A DNA stretch of 31,703 nucleotides from JBCCFK01 sp965262315 (lineage in GTDB: Bacteria > Actinomycetota > Acidimicrobiia > Acidimicrobiales > UBA8592): assembly GCA_965262315.1 (NCBI GenBank), contig CBDHFJ010000040.1, positions 1-31,703 of the forward strand. The letters run 5' to 3'. Below are positions 14,182 to 23,241 of this stretch, one piece after another (within the stretch, counting starts at the first letter, position 1; the number at the start of each line of letters is the position of its first letter). The notes beneath the pieces were generated by a model. That model saw nothing but the letters and a program-made list of their open reading frames with translations. It searched no databases and was not told the origin of the DNA. A program made the translations under genes and the position numbers.

Positions 14182-14895
14182 ATGACTGAGCTCGAAGCGC
14201 TACCGGAGGACTGGAGTCGGGCGTTGGCGGTGATCGCGCATCCCGACGACATGGAGTACGGCGCGGCCGCGGCCGTTGCCCGCTGGACCTCCCAGGGCAA
14301 GGATGTCCGGTACCTGCTGGTGACCAGGGGCGAGGTCGGGATCGAAACGATGGCACCCGATGTCGCCGGCCCCGCACGTGAAGCCGAGCAGGTGGCCAGC
14401 TGCGCCGCCGTCGGGGTGACCGAGGTCGAGTTCCTCGATCATCACGATGGCCTGGTCGTGCCGGATCTGCGGCTGCGGCTCGACCTCGCGCGCGCCATCC
14501 GACGCCACCGCCCCGAGGTGCTGTTGTCGATCAACTTCCGCGAATCGTGGGGAGGGCCGAGCTGGAACCATGCCGATCACCGGGCGGTCGGCGTCGCCCT
14601 GTTGGATGCCGTGCGCGATGCGGCCAACTCGTGGCTGGCGCAGGGGCTCGACGATCCGGCGTGGTCCGGTGTCCGGTTCGTGGCGTTCAACGGTTCGCCG
14701 CAGGCGACCCACGCGGTCGACGTCACGGACACGTTCGAGCAGGGTGTGGCCTCGCTGTTGTGCCACGAGCTCTACCTCGAGGCACTCGGCGACGACGAGG
14801 CATCGGCCCGCCAGATGTTGCGCGGCAATGCCGAGGCCGCGGGACCCAGGCTGGGGGTCGAACTCGCCACCACCTTCGAGGTCCTGAGCCCCTGA
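14182..14895 (+). CDS. PIG-L (LmbE-like) family deacetylase
   Basis: 237 aa from ATG 14182. The zinc-site motif AHPDDMEYG (about residues 18-26) and the second metal motif NHADHRAVG (about 131-139) are those of PIG-L/LmbE N-acetyl-sugar deacetylases such as MshB and mycothiol conjugate amidase. The canonical AHPDDxE is AHPDDME here. The substrate cannot be assigned; MshB-like action on an N-acetylglucosamine conjugate is one option. No ribosome-binding site is visible, and a weak TAGGAC box ends 8 nt before the ATG, so the transcript may be leaderless. It is divergent from tRNA-Ala. Confidence 0.87.
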   Translation: MTELEALPEDWSRALAVIAHPDDMEYGAAAAVARWTSQGKDVRYLLVTRGEVGIETMAPDVAGPAREAEQVASCAAVGVTEVEFLDHHDGLVVPDLRLRLDLARAIRRHRPEVLLSINFRESWGGPSWNHADHRAVGVALLDAVRDAANSWLAQGLDDPAWSGVRFVAFNGSPQATHAVDVTDTFEQGVASLLCHELYLEALGDDEASARQMLRGNAEAAGPRLGVELATTFEVLSP

Positions 14896-14904
14896 CGGTC
14901 TGGG

Positions 14905-15738
14905 TCAGCAGGAGTCGTAGACGTGGGTGGGGGAGCCCCGTCGGCTGACCGCCACGTCTCGGAGCACCACCGACGCCCGCGAGCCGATGGCCGCGCATGC
15001 GTTGGCGAAGCCGGCTGCGCTGTACTCGATGGCGATCACGTTGTCGCCGTAGACCCGGGTGTAGCGGTCGCATTCGTTCCACACGCCACAGGACTCGGCG
15101 ATGGCGAAGTCGAACCCGATGCGTCGCAATGCCGCCTTGCGACCGAACGACGCGGTGTTCTTCTGGGCGACGGCGAGCCCTTGTTCGTGCGCGTACGCGG
15201 TGATCAGGCGGGCGAACATGATGGTCTGACGGCGCCCGAACGGGACCTGGTCGGCCAGTGCGGTGCCGCGGAACCGGGTCCACGAGTCGAGGTTGTCGAA
15301 CTCGACCGCGTCGAAGCCCTTGCGGGCACAGCGCCGGATCATCCGACCCACGTGGTCTCGGGCGTCGCGACGTTTGGCCGGGGTGCTGATGTCGATCAGG
15401 TACTCACCGGGCCAGTTGGGGTCGCCGAGCCGATCGAGCACGAGATGGCTCGGCCAGTTGGACCGCTCGTCCGGGCGATCGACGCCGGGATCGTCCGCCT
15501 GGGTCTGGAACGCGTTGATGTAACAGATCGAGTAGCCGCTGCGCATCGGCCGACCGGCGTACCAGTCCCGGGACACCACGGTGACACCGGCAGGCACCTT
15601 GTACGGGCCACCGATCTGGTAGTCGAAGCCGGCGTTGGCCGGCGGCGGCGACCACGGCTCGTTCGTCTGCGCCCCGGCGGGCAGGGCAGGGACCGCGAGC
15701 AGTGACGCGACCAGCACGGTGATGATCAGGGAGCGCAT
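14905..15738 (-). CDS. secreted GH114-like (endo-alpha-1,4-polygalactosaminidase-type) protein
   Basis: 277 aa with a clear signal peptide (RSLIITVLVASLLAVPALPAGAQ). The body follows the GH114 TIM-barrel pattern: FDYQIGGPY, SICYINAF, WPGEYLIDIS, KGFDAVEFDNLDSW with acidic residues at strand ends, GLAVAQKNT, FDFAIAESC, and NVIAIEYS. The family cleaves galactosaminogalactan-type polymers in characterised fungal and bacterial members. The substrate here is unknown. Paired cysteines suggest an exported, folded protein. It is convergent with the PIG-L gene, only 9 nt away. Confidence 0.82.
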   Translation of the reverse strand: MRSLIITVLVASLLAVPALPAGAQTNEPWSPPPANAGFDYQIGGPYKVPAGVTVVSRDWYAGRPMRSGYSICYINAFQTQADDPGVDRPDERSNWPSHLVLDRLGDPNWPGEYLIDISTPAKRRDARDHVGRMIRRCARKGFDAVEFDNLDSWTRFRGTALADQVPFGRRQTIMFARLITAYAHEQGLAVAQKNTASFGRKAALRRIGFDFAIAESCGVWNECDRYTRVYGDNVIAIEYSAAGFANACAAIGSRASVVLRDVAVSRRGSPTHVYDSC

Positions 15739-15875
15739 TCGACGCAGGACCTCCGGCGCCGCCCGCGCCCGGGCGTCATGGTACGAGTCACATGTGCGGC
15801 CGTCACGTCGCGGCGGGCGGCCGCCTGGGGTGCCAGACTGCGGGGCGATCGTCGCCAGACCGAAGGAGCGGAGCC

Positions 15876-16665
15876 GTGGAGCTCGAGACCATCACCTACG
15901 AAGTTCGCGACCACGTCGCCCACGTCCACCTGAACCGGCCCTGACGGCGCCAACGCCGTGAGCGAGGCGTTCGCCGCCGACCTCAAGGCCGTGATGATGG
16001 AGATCGAGTGGGACGACGACGTCCGCGCCGCGTCGGTGACGGCCGAGGGCAAGGTGTTCTGTGCGGGTGGGGACCTCAAGGAGTTCCACGCGCAGGGTGC
16101 CGACCTGCCCAAGCACGGCGCCAAGCTCCTGGCCGACTTCCACGCCGCCATCTACAAGATGAACCGCATGGCCAAGCCGTTCGTTGCCGGCGTCCGGGGT
16201 GCTGCAGGCGGCGCCGGGTTGTCGCTGATGAGCTCGTTCGACCTGGTGGTGTCGGGGGAGTCGGCGAAGTACACGATGGCCTACACGCGGGCCGGCATGA
16301 CCCCCGACGGCACGTCCACCTACTTCATCTCGCGACACATCGGCGTGCGGCGGATGCTCGACCTGACCCTCACCAACCGGGTGTTGTCGGCCGCCGAGGC
16401 CGAAGCCTGGGGCCTGGTCAACCGGGTCGTCCCCGACGACGAGGTCGACTCGGCCACTGCCGAGCTGGCTCAGACACTCGCTGCTGGCGCGCCCTACGCG
16501 GTGGGCAACGCGAAGCGGCTCGTGTACGACGGCCACGAGCGCGCGTTGGAGGAGGCCGGCGAGATCGAAGGTGTGATGATCACCGGCGCCATGGCCACCG
16601 CCGACGGCCAGGAGGGCATCGCCGCCTTCGTCGAGAAGCGGCCGCCCACCTTCACCGGCACCTGA
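15876..16665 (+). CDS. enoyl-CoA hydratase/isomerase, frameshifted near the 5' end
   Basis: Crotonase-fold enzyme acting on acyl-CoA esters. GTG 15876 follows AAGGAG (15863-15868) and encodes MELETITYEVRDHVAHVHLNRP, then meets TGA at 15942. Reading one base on gives DGANAVSEAFAADL, the expected continuation, so one base is extra in CCC (15939-15941) or at T15942. The rest is intact: FCAGGDLKEF and RGAAGGAGLSLMSS form the oxyanion region, and AGMTPDGTSTYF suggests an isomerase-type rather than a classic hydratase active site. The joined product would be 262 aa, a normal family length. CCC-TGA-C resembles a +1 programmed site, but sequencing error or a true mutation is likelier. Convergent with the SnoaL-like gene. 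Confidence 0.85.
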
Positions 16666-16675
16666 GACCCGACCG

Positions 16676-17191
16676 CTACCGCATGCGGCGATAGAGCGGG
16701 TGATCCGGGCCGAGGCCGCTCACCAGGTCGAGGCCGCCCAGGGCGCCACCCGGGCCGTCAGGCGACGGGAACCGCTGCGTCGACTCGAGCAGGACCCGTC
16801 GCTCGCTGATCCGCCACTCGCCGGAGCGGCGCTCGACCACGTCGAGATACCGGCTGCCGTGGAACGTCTGGTATGCCTCGCCGCTGTCGCCGACCCGACG
16901 GCTTCCGGCGAAGCTGTTGGACTCGACGTCGGCGCGGTTGCCGTCCACCACGATCATGATGTTGAACGAGTAGTGGAAGCGGTGCACCGACGAGGACTCG
17001 ATGGGCATCACCGCGTCGCACCACTCGTGGGCGTTGCCCTCGAAGAAGCCGTAGTCCACCCAGCCGTCGTCCCAGAAGCACTCCTTCAGGGCGTCGACGT
17101 CGAGCCAGTCGAGGGCGCGCGCATAACGAGCGCCCACGACCTCGCCGATGGCCTGCTTGGCCAGGAGCACCTCGACATCGTTGTTGGCCAT
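16676..17191 (-). CDS. SnoaL-like (NTF2-fold) protein
   Basis: 171 aa, cytoplasmic. The pattern AIGEVVGARYARALDWLDVDALKECFWDDGWVDYG, then HRFHYSFNIMIVVDGNRADVES, then a late YLDVVERRSGEWRISERRVLLES strand is the SnoaL_4/NTF2-like cone fold used by small cyclases, dehydratases and isomerases of polyketide or aromatic metabolism. It starts 13 nt after the SDR stop on the same strand, so the two are co-transcribed and may act on one substrate. The reaction is not predictable. Confidence 0.8.
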   Translation of the reverse strand: MANNDVEVLLAKQAIGEVVGARYARALDWLDVDALKECFWDDGWVDYGFFEGNAHEWCDAVMPIESSSVHRFHYSFNIMIVVDGNRADVESNSFAGSRRVGDSGEAYQTFHGSRYLDVVERRSGEWRISERRVLLESTQRFPSPDGPGGALGGLDLVSGLGPDHPLYRRMR

Positions 17192-17204
17192 GCGGGCAGT
17201 GCCC

Positions 17205-17960
17205 CTACCAGTTGACCCGCTTCATGAAGCCACCGTCGACGGTGAGGTTGGCACCGTTGATGTGCTTGGCGGCGGGGCTGGCCAGGAACGCGACGGCGTT
17301 GGCCACGTCGGAGGGCTCACCGATGTCGCCGCCGGGGTGGGTCTTCTGGGTGGCCTCGAAGAACTCGGGCATGCCCTGGCGGATGCCGTCCCAGTCGCCG
17401 CCTTCGACCATGATCGGTCCGGGCGACACCACGTTGCAGCGGATGCCCTGGGCGCCCAGCACCTGAGCCTGACCGAGGGTCCAGTTGGTCACCGCGGCCT
17501 TGAAGGCCGAGTAGCTGCCCGAGCCCGAGGCGAAGTGCTCGCCGACCGCGCTGGTGCCGATGGAGATGAGCGAGCCACCACCGTCGGCGAGGGCTTCCTT
17601 GGCGGCAGCGACGCCACCGACCAGCGACACCAGGTCGATGTTGTGGTTGTTGACCCAGTCCTCGAGCTTGCGCTGGGGCTTGCCCGAGGTGTTGTGGACG
17701 TAGATGTCGATGCCGCCGAGCTGCTCGGCCGACGATGCGATCCAGCCTTCGACCTGGGACAGGTCGCCGGCGTCGACGGCGGAGCCCACGACCTGGCCCA
17801 TCGACGACATCTCCTCGACCGCAGCAGCAACGCCATCGGCATCGCGCGCGCAGATCGCCACCGAGGCCCCCTCGGCGAGCAGCGTCTCGGCGATCGCTCG
17901 GCCGAGTCCCTTGGTCGAGCCGGTCACCAGCGCCTTCTTGCCAGCCAGTCCGAGATCCAT
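17205..17960 (-). CDS. short-chain dehydrogenase/reductase
   Basis: 251 aa from ATG 17960 with AGGAG just upstream. NAD(P)-binding motif TGSTKGLGRA (about 14-23), the structural HNTSG (NNAG-equivalent), catalytic Ser in LISIGTSA, and Y-x3-K in SYSAFKAA are all visible. The C-terminus INGANLTVDGGF is typical of classical SDRs. It probably oxidises or reduces a hydroxy/keto group in the pathway shared with the adjacent SnoaL-like protein. Arg at position 37-41 (ICARDADG) hints at NADP preference, weakly. Confidence 0.93.
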   Translation of the reverse strand: MDLGLAGKKALVTGSTKGLGRAIAETLLAEGASVAICARDADGVAAAVEEMSSMGQVVGSAVDAGDLSQVEGWIASSAEQLGGIDIYVHNTSGKPQRKLEDWVNNHNIDLVSLVGGVAAAKEALADGGGSLISIGTSAVGEHFASGSGSYSAFKAAVTNWTLGQAQVLGAQGIRCNVVSPGPIMVEGGDWDGIRQGMPEFFEATQKTHPGGDIGEPSDVANAVAFLASPAAKHINGANLTVDGGFMKRVNW

Positions 17961-18014
17961 CGTTCACTCCTGTGTGAGGTCGTGTTGCTGCGATGAGTTT
18001 TAGCAGGTCGAGGG

Positions 18015-19085
18015 TCAGGCGATCCCGGCCAGTCGCCGGAGCTGCGATTCGAGGAGCAGGCGCTGTTCGGCGTTCATGGCCGAGCCCGGGCCGTTCGGCA
18101 GCGCGATTCGTTCCGAGGAGCCCCCATCGGGCGGATCGATCTTGATGTAGGTGGTGGTCTGGCGCGTGTGGCTCCCGGTCCCCGTGGCCACCAGGTTCGT
18201 GGAGGTGTCGACGACCACGTCGGTGGCGCCGGCGAGCTGCACCTCGCGCGGCGGCTTCGATCCGAACGTCGGGTGCACGAACAGCACGCCGTCGGCGGCT
18301 GTGAGACGGAAGCGACGCACCGGGGTGTATGCCCACCACAGACCGCCCCCGAGCAGACCGACGATGCCGGGCAAGACGACGATCGACAGGATCACGCCCA
18401 GGGGGTCGGGCCAGGCGGAGACGATCCCTGCAGCGGCGAGGGCGCCGGCGATCAGGATGCTGATGATCGCCACCCGCTTGCGGTTGCGGTCGGCGTTCGG
18501 GTGCCGGGGGATGCGCCACTCGAACGAATCCCCCTGGGCGTGGCTTGTCGGTGCGGACGCTGCCGCCTGGGCGACCGGTGTCGCCGCGGCCGGTGTCGCC
18601 GCGGCCGGTGTCGCGTTCGAGCGATACCACTGGTGGTAGTGCTGCAGGCCCCGCCGGAGTTCGGCCATCTCGGCACTGTCCAGGGACCAGTACTGCTCGA
18701 CGTTCGCGATCCGATGTTCGACCGCGGTACCCGGACCGACGGCCTCGATGGCCCAACGGCGACCCGCTTGGTAGTCGCCTCGCGAGGACACGTCGATGGA
18801 CTCCAGCGTCCGGAGGTCGACGGTGGTGGTCCGCCGAGAATCGGCGAAGGTGGCAATCCCTCGGTCGACGGTGACCTGGAGGGTGCGCGCCTGCTTGGTC
18901 GAGGATCGGCCCAGCCACACCAGCGTGGCCAGCATCAGCCCCACGATGAGGAGGAACCGCACGTCGTCCATGAAGGCCGCCGCCGCCAGGCACCCCACGG
19001 CGCCGATCCCCAATGCCACCGACAGCACCAGGCCCTTCGTGGCGATGTCGTCGCCGATCGTCGGTTGCCAGGTCCAGTCGGCCAT
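18015..19085 (-). CDS. hypothetical membrane protein
   Basis: 356 aa, no family recognised. Two hydrophobic pairs are visible: about 18-60 (LVLSVALGIGAVGCLAAAAF, then FLLIVGLMLATLVWL) and about 205-252 (VAIISILIAGALAAAGIVSA, then ILSIVVLPGIVGLLGGGLWWAY). Each is followed by a beta-rich soluble segment, as if one unit were duplicated. A low-complexity Ala/Thr/Pro linker (about 158-180) joins the halves and is encoded by a tandem repeat. The gene is 54 nt upstream of the SDR on the same strand. A duplicated PH-like or DUF3592-like arrangement is a guess. Confidence 0.6.
   Translation of the reverse strand: MADWTWQPTIGDDIATKGLVLSVALGIGAVGCLAAAAFMDDVRFLLIVGLMLATLVWLGRSSTKQARTLQVTVDRGIATFADSRRTTTVDLRTLESIDVSSRGDYQAGRRWAIEAVGPGTAVEHRIANVEQYWSLDSAEMAELRRGLQHYHQWYRSNATPAAATPAAATPVAQAAASAPTSHAQGDSFEWRIPRHPNADRNRKRVAIISILIAGALAAAGIVSAWPDPLGVILSIVVLPGIVGLLGGGLWWAYTPVRRFRLTAADGVLFVHPTFGSKPPREVQLAGATDVVVDTSTNLVATGTGSHTRQTTTYIKIDPPDGGSSERIALPNGPGSAMNAEQRLLLESQLRRLAGIA
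18577..18614. repeat. 15-nt tandem repeat (2.5 copies) in the membrane-protein linker
   Basis: GGTGTCGCCGCGGCC is repeated at 18577 and 18592 with a partial third copy at 18607. It encodes the Ala-Thr-Pro-Ala-Ala linker and keeps the frame at any copy number, so its length may vary between strains. Confidence 0.8.
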
Positions 19086-19237
19086 GGCGGGAGATCGTAG
19101 CGATCATTTCGTCTGCGCCTCACCTGACCATGGGCCGAGTTCTTGGAAGAATCCCAGTCGAGCCGGTCGATCCCATCGCCCGCTGTTCGTCGTCCCAGCG
19201 AGTCCGGCACCCTGCCGGCGCCAACGAGGAGGATCCC

Positions 19238-19603
19238 GTGAAGTACCTGGCACTCATCTACTCCGACGAGAGCGACACGATCGCGAACCCGCCGGAGGAC
19301 AGCGCCGAGATGGCGGCGATCATGCAGGACTATTTCGCCTTCGGCACCGCCGCCACCGAGGCCGGCGTCATGCTCGGCGGCGACGCCCTGCTGCCCACGC
19401 CGATGGCCACGTCGATCCAGGTCCGCGACGGTGAGACGATCACCACCGACGGACCGTTCGCCGAGACCAAGGAGCAGCTCGGCGGCTACTACCTGCTCGA
19501 CTGCGAGAACCTCGACGAGGCCATCGCGTGGGCGGCGAAGATCCCGCACGCAGCGCTCGGCACGGTGGAGGTCCGTCCCGTCATCGAGTTCGAACAGGGC
19601 TGA
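19238..19603 (+). CDS. DGPF/YCII-domain protein
   Basis: 121 aa from GTG 19238 with GAGGAGG at 19226-19232. The YCII-like fold opens with KYLALIYSDES and carries the signature DGPFAETKEQLGGYYLLD. These small proteins are the standard genomic partners of ECF42-type sigma factors, and such a sigma gene starts 1 nt after this stop. Their biochemical role is unsettled; the fold is related to dimeric alpha-beta barrel enzymes. Confidence 0.9.
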   Translation: MKYLALIYSDESDTIANPPEDSAEMAAIMQDYFAFGTAATEAGVMLGGDALLPTPMATSIQVRDGETITTDGPFAETKEQLGGYYLLDCENLDEAIAWAAKIPHAALGTVEVRPVIEFEQG

Positions 19604-19604
19604 G

Positions 19605-20850
19605 GTGACCGACCGCGTCGAAGCCGCGGTCGCCGGCGTCGTGCGCCAGGAGTGGTCGCGGGTCGTGGCCACCCTGGCGCGTGATCTGGGGAACCTCGAG
19701 CTGGCCGAGGACGCCGCGCAGGAGGCGGCCGAGACCGCGCTCTCGGCCTGGCCGGACCAGGGCATCCCCGATCGGCCAGGCGCGTGGATCACCACGGTGG
19801 CCCGTCGGCGTGCCATCGATCGACTCCGGCGAGAGAAGGTCGGCCGGGACAAGGCCGAGCTCGTCGGGCGGTTGGAGGAGCGCGTTCGCTGCGAGGACGA
19901 CGATCCCACCGAGGAGGAGACCAGGGTGCGTGACGATCAGCTCCGGCTCATCTTCGGGTGCTGCCATCCGGCGATTCGCGTCGAGGACCAGATGGCGCTC
20001 ACCCTGCGCAGCGTCGCCGGCCTCACCACCGCCGAGATCGCCCGGGCGTTCCTGGTTCCCGAACCGACGATGGCCCAGCGCCTGGTCCGGGCGAAGCGCA
20101 AGATCGCCGACGCGGGGATCCCGTTCGTCATCCCACCCGATCACGAGCTGTTGAAGCGGTTGTCCCGTCGTGCGCAGCGTGATCTATCTCGTGTTCAACG
20201 AGGGCTACAACGCGTCCGCGGGCGAGGATCTCATCCGCCACGAGTTGTGCGACGAGGCCATCCGGCTGGCCCGCCTCCTGGTCGAGTTGACCACCGACGA
20301 CCCAGAGAGCATGGGCCTGCTCGCCCTGTGCCTGCTCACCCATGCCCGCCGAGCGGCCCGGGTGGACGAGTTCGGCGACGTGGTCCTCTTGGAGGACCAG
20401 GACCGCGAGCGGTGGGACCACCCGATGATCGCCGACGGCCTCGCCGTGCTGGAGCGGGCGTCGCGACTCGATCGAGCGGGGCCGCTTCAGCTTCAGGCAG
20501 CCATCGCCGCGACCCACGCCCTGGCCACGACGGCGTCGGCGACCAACTGGCGTGGGATCGCTGCCCTCTACCAGGAGCTGGTGGTGCACAGTCCCACACC
20601 GGTGGTCCGCTTGAACCACGCCGTGGCCGTGGCCATGTCGGCGGGGCCCGAGTCGGGTCTCGCCATGCTCGACGAGCTGGCCGCCGCCCTCGATGGCTAC
20701 TCCTACTTCCACGCGGCACGGGCTGACCTGCTCGGCCGAACCGGAGCGAACCGCGACGCTCGCGACGCCTACCGGCGCGCGATCGAGCTCACCGCGGACG
20801 AACCCGAGATCCGCCTCCTCGAGGCCAAGGCCGCCGCCCTCGGTGGCTGA
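19605..20850 (+). CDS. ECF sigma factor with TPR-like C-terminal domain (ECF42 type), frameshifted
   Basis: Starts at GTG 19605, directly after the DGPF gene. Region sigma2 (AEDAAQEAAETALSAWP, then PGAWITTVARRRAIDRLRR) and sigma4 (ALTLRSVAGLTTAEIARAFLVPEPTMAQRLVRAKRKI) are complete. The long C-terminal part (VIYLVFNEGYNAS, then helical repeats with LNHAVAVAMSAGPESGL) is the extension typical of this group. The frame breaks at 20164-20166: dropping one C of the CCC run joins ...LLKRLS to VVRSVIYLVF, giving 414 aa, the usual length. Without the correction the C-terminal domain would be lost. The C-terminal domain takes the place of an anti-sigma factor in regulation. Probable assembly indel, but loss of function cannot be excluded. 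Confidence 0.88.
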
Positions 20851-20914
20851 CGCGCGCCCGACCCGGCGGCATCCGCAGCGCCTCCTGGCCGGCGGTCGAT
20901 CTACGCTCGGCCGC

Positions 20915-22141
20915 ATGGCTGACGTCACCCCTGCCGAAGAGGATCTCCCGCTCATCATCTCGGTCGACGACCACGTGATGGAACCCAAGGACCTGTGGAA
21001 GCAGCAGCTCCCGCCATCGATGCGCGACCGCGGCCCCCGCGTCATCCAGGAGAGGATCCGCCTCGAGTTCTCCGGCGGCCACTACGGATTCCATCGCGAC
21101 GACCCCGACGGACAGCTCTGCGACGTCTGGCTCTTCGAGGACTCGGTCACCCCGACCGGGTTCCTGCACGGCCCGGCCGGCGTGCCCCGCGAGGAGCAGC
21201 GCAACGTCGCCGCGGTGTACGAGGACCTGCGACCCGGCACCTATGCACAGGGGCCGCGGCTCGACGACATGACGCTCAATCACGTCGAGGCCGCCATCAA
21301 CTTCCCCAACATCTTCCCCCGATTCTGCGGCCAGGGCTTCCTCGAGCGTGACGACAAGGAGCTCGCACTCGCCAGCCTGCAGATCTACAACGACTGGATC
21401 ATCGACGACTGGGGTGGTGGCGCCGGACGTGGCCGCCTGATCCCGCTCACGCTGGTGCCCTTGTGGGATCCGGCGCTGGCCGCGGCGGAGGTCCGACGGT
21501 GCGCCGACAAGGGCTCGTACGCCATCGCGTTCTCGGAGAACCCGTCCAAGCTCGGCTGCGCCACGATGTACAGCGGCGAGTGGGACGTGCTCTGGGAGGT
21601 CTGCCAGGAGGCCGACGTCACGGTCTCGATGCACATCGGATCGTCGTCGTCGATGCCGTCGACCTCCCCCGACGCCCCGCTCGCGGCCTCGATGTCGCTG
21701 TATGCCCAGAACGCCGAGGGCTCCCTCGTCGACTGGGTCTTCTCCGGCACCCTCGAACGCTTCCCGGACATCAAGATCGCCTACGCCGAGAGCCAAGTGG
21801 GCTGGATGCCGTTCCAGCTCGAACGCATGGACGCCGTCTGGAAGGAAGGCCGCGGTGGCGTCGGCGGTGAGGGACGCCTGCCGTCGGAGCAGGTGCACGG
21901 ACGAGTGTTCGGTTGCATCTTCGATGATCTCGTCGGCCTGAAGCAGCGCCATGAAGTCGGCGTCGACCAGATCCTGTTCGAGACCGACTACCCGCACTCC
22001 GACGGCACGTTCCCCCACTCTCGGAAGGTCGCCCATTCGATGTTCGCGGCGGCTGGGATGGACGCCGAGGAGTGCACCAAGGTGATCCGGGGCAACGCGA
22101 TCCGAGCGTTCGGCCTGGAGCGTTTCGGCATCACCGAATAG
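20915..22141 (+). CDS. amidohydrolase family 2 protein (metal-dependent TIM-barrel hydrolase)
   Basis: 408 aa from ATG 20915. Expected metal ligands are visible: D-x-H in SVDDHVMEP, His in SMHIGSSS, and the late aspartate in ETDYPHSDGTFPHSR. Proteins of this type include decarboxylases and hydrolases acting on aromatic or cyclic substrates and are abundant in Acidimicrobiia and mycobacteria. The specific substrate is unknown. It starts 64 nt after the sigma factor gene with no visible ribosome-binding site, so co-regulation is possible but unproven. Convergent with the next gene. Confidence 0.87.
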   Translation: MADVTPAEEDLPLIISVDDHVMEPKDLWKQQLPPSMRDRGPRVIQERIRLEFSGGHYGFHRDDPDGQLCDVWLFEDSVTPTGFLHGPAGVPREEQRNVAAVYEDLRPGTYAQGPRLDDMTLNHVEAAINFPNIFPRFCGQGFLERDDKELALASLQIYNDWIIDDWGGGAGRGRLIPLTLVPLWDPALAAAEVRRCADKGSYAIAFSENPSKLGCATMYSGEWDVLWEVCQEADVTVSMHIGSSSSMPSTSPDAPLAASMSLYAQNAEGSLVDWVFSGTLERFPDIKIAYAESQVGWMPFQLERMDAVWKEGRGGVGGEGRLPSEQVHGRVFGCIFDDLVGLKQRHEVGVDQILFETDYPHSDGTFPHSRKVAHSMFAAAGMDAEECTKVIRGNAIRAFGLERFGITE

Positions 22142-22161
22142 CGGCTGGACGGGCTCGCGGG

Positions 22162-23190
22162 TCAGGAGGCCAGTGGGCGGCCGAACGGCAGGCGCTCCTG
22201 CCAGGTCGACAGGAATGCCTCGGCCCGATGGCAGGCGCCGAGGAAGGCACCGTCTTCGTGGCCCGCGGACTCCTCGATCGCGGCCTCGATCGCGGCCGTC
22301 GCCTTGGCGATGACCCCGTCGACATCGTTGGCGTCTCCGGGCCAGGCCGCCACCACCGGTGCAGCCAGGGCGACGAAGTCGGGGACCACGGTGATGTCGC
22401 CGCGCTGCATGACCGCGAGTGCCCGAGCGGTGAACGGCAGCGCCTGGTGGGGCACGACGGCCGATGCGGCGAGTCGGGCGGCCGTCTCGTGGTTGATGGC
22501 TCCAGCCTTGGAGCCTGCGAACAGGACGTCGGCTTCGGTCGTGAAGATCTTCCAGGCCGGCTCGGCGTCCTCGCCCACCATCGTGTCGCCGGCGTCTGCC
22601 CATGCGCCGGCGAGCTCGGCCGGATCGAGGCCGCCTGCGTCGGCGCGCACACCCTTGGTGGTGGCCACGCCGACGACCCGAGCCCCGTGGGCCGCTGCCG
22701 CGGCGGCCAGTGCCGCGCCGCCTGCGCCGAAGCCTTCGATGGCGACGGTGCGACCGTCGAGCCCGCCGACTGCTTTCGCTGCCGCCACCACCGGTCCCAG
22801 TCCGGCGAGGTGGTCGGCCAGGGTGCCGCCGCCGTGCGGTGCGGCGAGCAGGTCCGATCGATCGTCTGCGGCGTTGAGTTCGGCGAGTTGGTCGGCCCCG
22901 ACACCCTTGCCGGCGTCGAGTGCCAGGGAGCCGTCGGCGGCCATGGGCACCAGTTCCCGCGGCGAAGGCCGCGATGGCCTCGGCTTGATCGTCGGCTGCG
23001 CGTTGATGCCGGCGGAAGCGCCTCCGCGCTGCATCCCGAGGGTGGCGAACGTGTAGGTCATCGATCGCGCCAGGTCCTTGGCTCCGCCCTGGAGGATCTT
23101 CGGGGCCGAGCGAACGATGCCGGCGGCGGGTGCGCCGTCGAGGTCGAAGGCCACGAAGGCGTCGGTCGAGGTCAGCTTGTGAATGGCCAC
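22162..23190 (-). CDS. Glu/Leu/Phe/Val dehydrogenase-like protein, probably catalytically altered
   Basis: 342 aa. The C-terminal Rossmann part has VAIEGFGAGGAALAAAAAAHGARVVGVATTKG, matching the G-F-G-N-V-G nucleotide site of amino-acid dehydrogenases. The later AGSKAGAINHETA, then ITVVPDFVALA, corresponds to the family's N-G-P-T-T ... V-P-D-I-L-A-N segments. In the N-terminal half, YTFATLGMQRGGASAGI stands where active enzymes have a G-G-G-K-G-G loop; the catalytic lysine is absent (Gly-Ala-Ser). It may therefore act on another substrate or have a regulatory role. Family assignment is good, function open. Confidence 0.7.
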   Translation of the reverse strand: MAIHKLTSTDAFVAFDLDGAPAAGIVRSAPKILQGGAKDLARSMTYTFATLGMQRGGASAGINAQPTIKPRPSRPSPRELVPMAADGSLALDAGKGVGADQLAELNAADDRSDLLAAPHGGGTLADHLAGLGPVVAAAKAVGGLDGRTVAIEGFGAGGAALAAAAAAHGARVVGVATTKGVRADAGGLDPAELAGAWADAGDTMVGEDAEPAWKIFTTEADVLFAGSKAGAINHETAARLAASAVVPHQALPFTARALAVMQRGDITVVPDFVALAAPVVAAWPGDANDVDGVIAKATAAIEAAIEESAGHEDGAFLGACHRAEAFLSTWQERLPFGRPLAS

Positions 23191-23241
23191 GGCGCCATCA
23201 TGCCACCGTCACCGGTGCTCTCGCGAAGCCGAGGGCCGCCG

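Noticed and set aside
17317..19107. 596-aa and other long antisense frames around the SDR and membrane protein genes
   Set aside because: Spans several real genes and has the Arg/Gly/His-rich composition of shadow frames.
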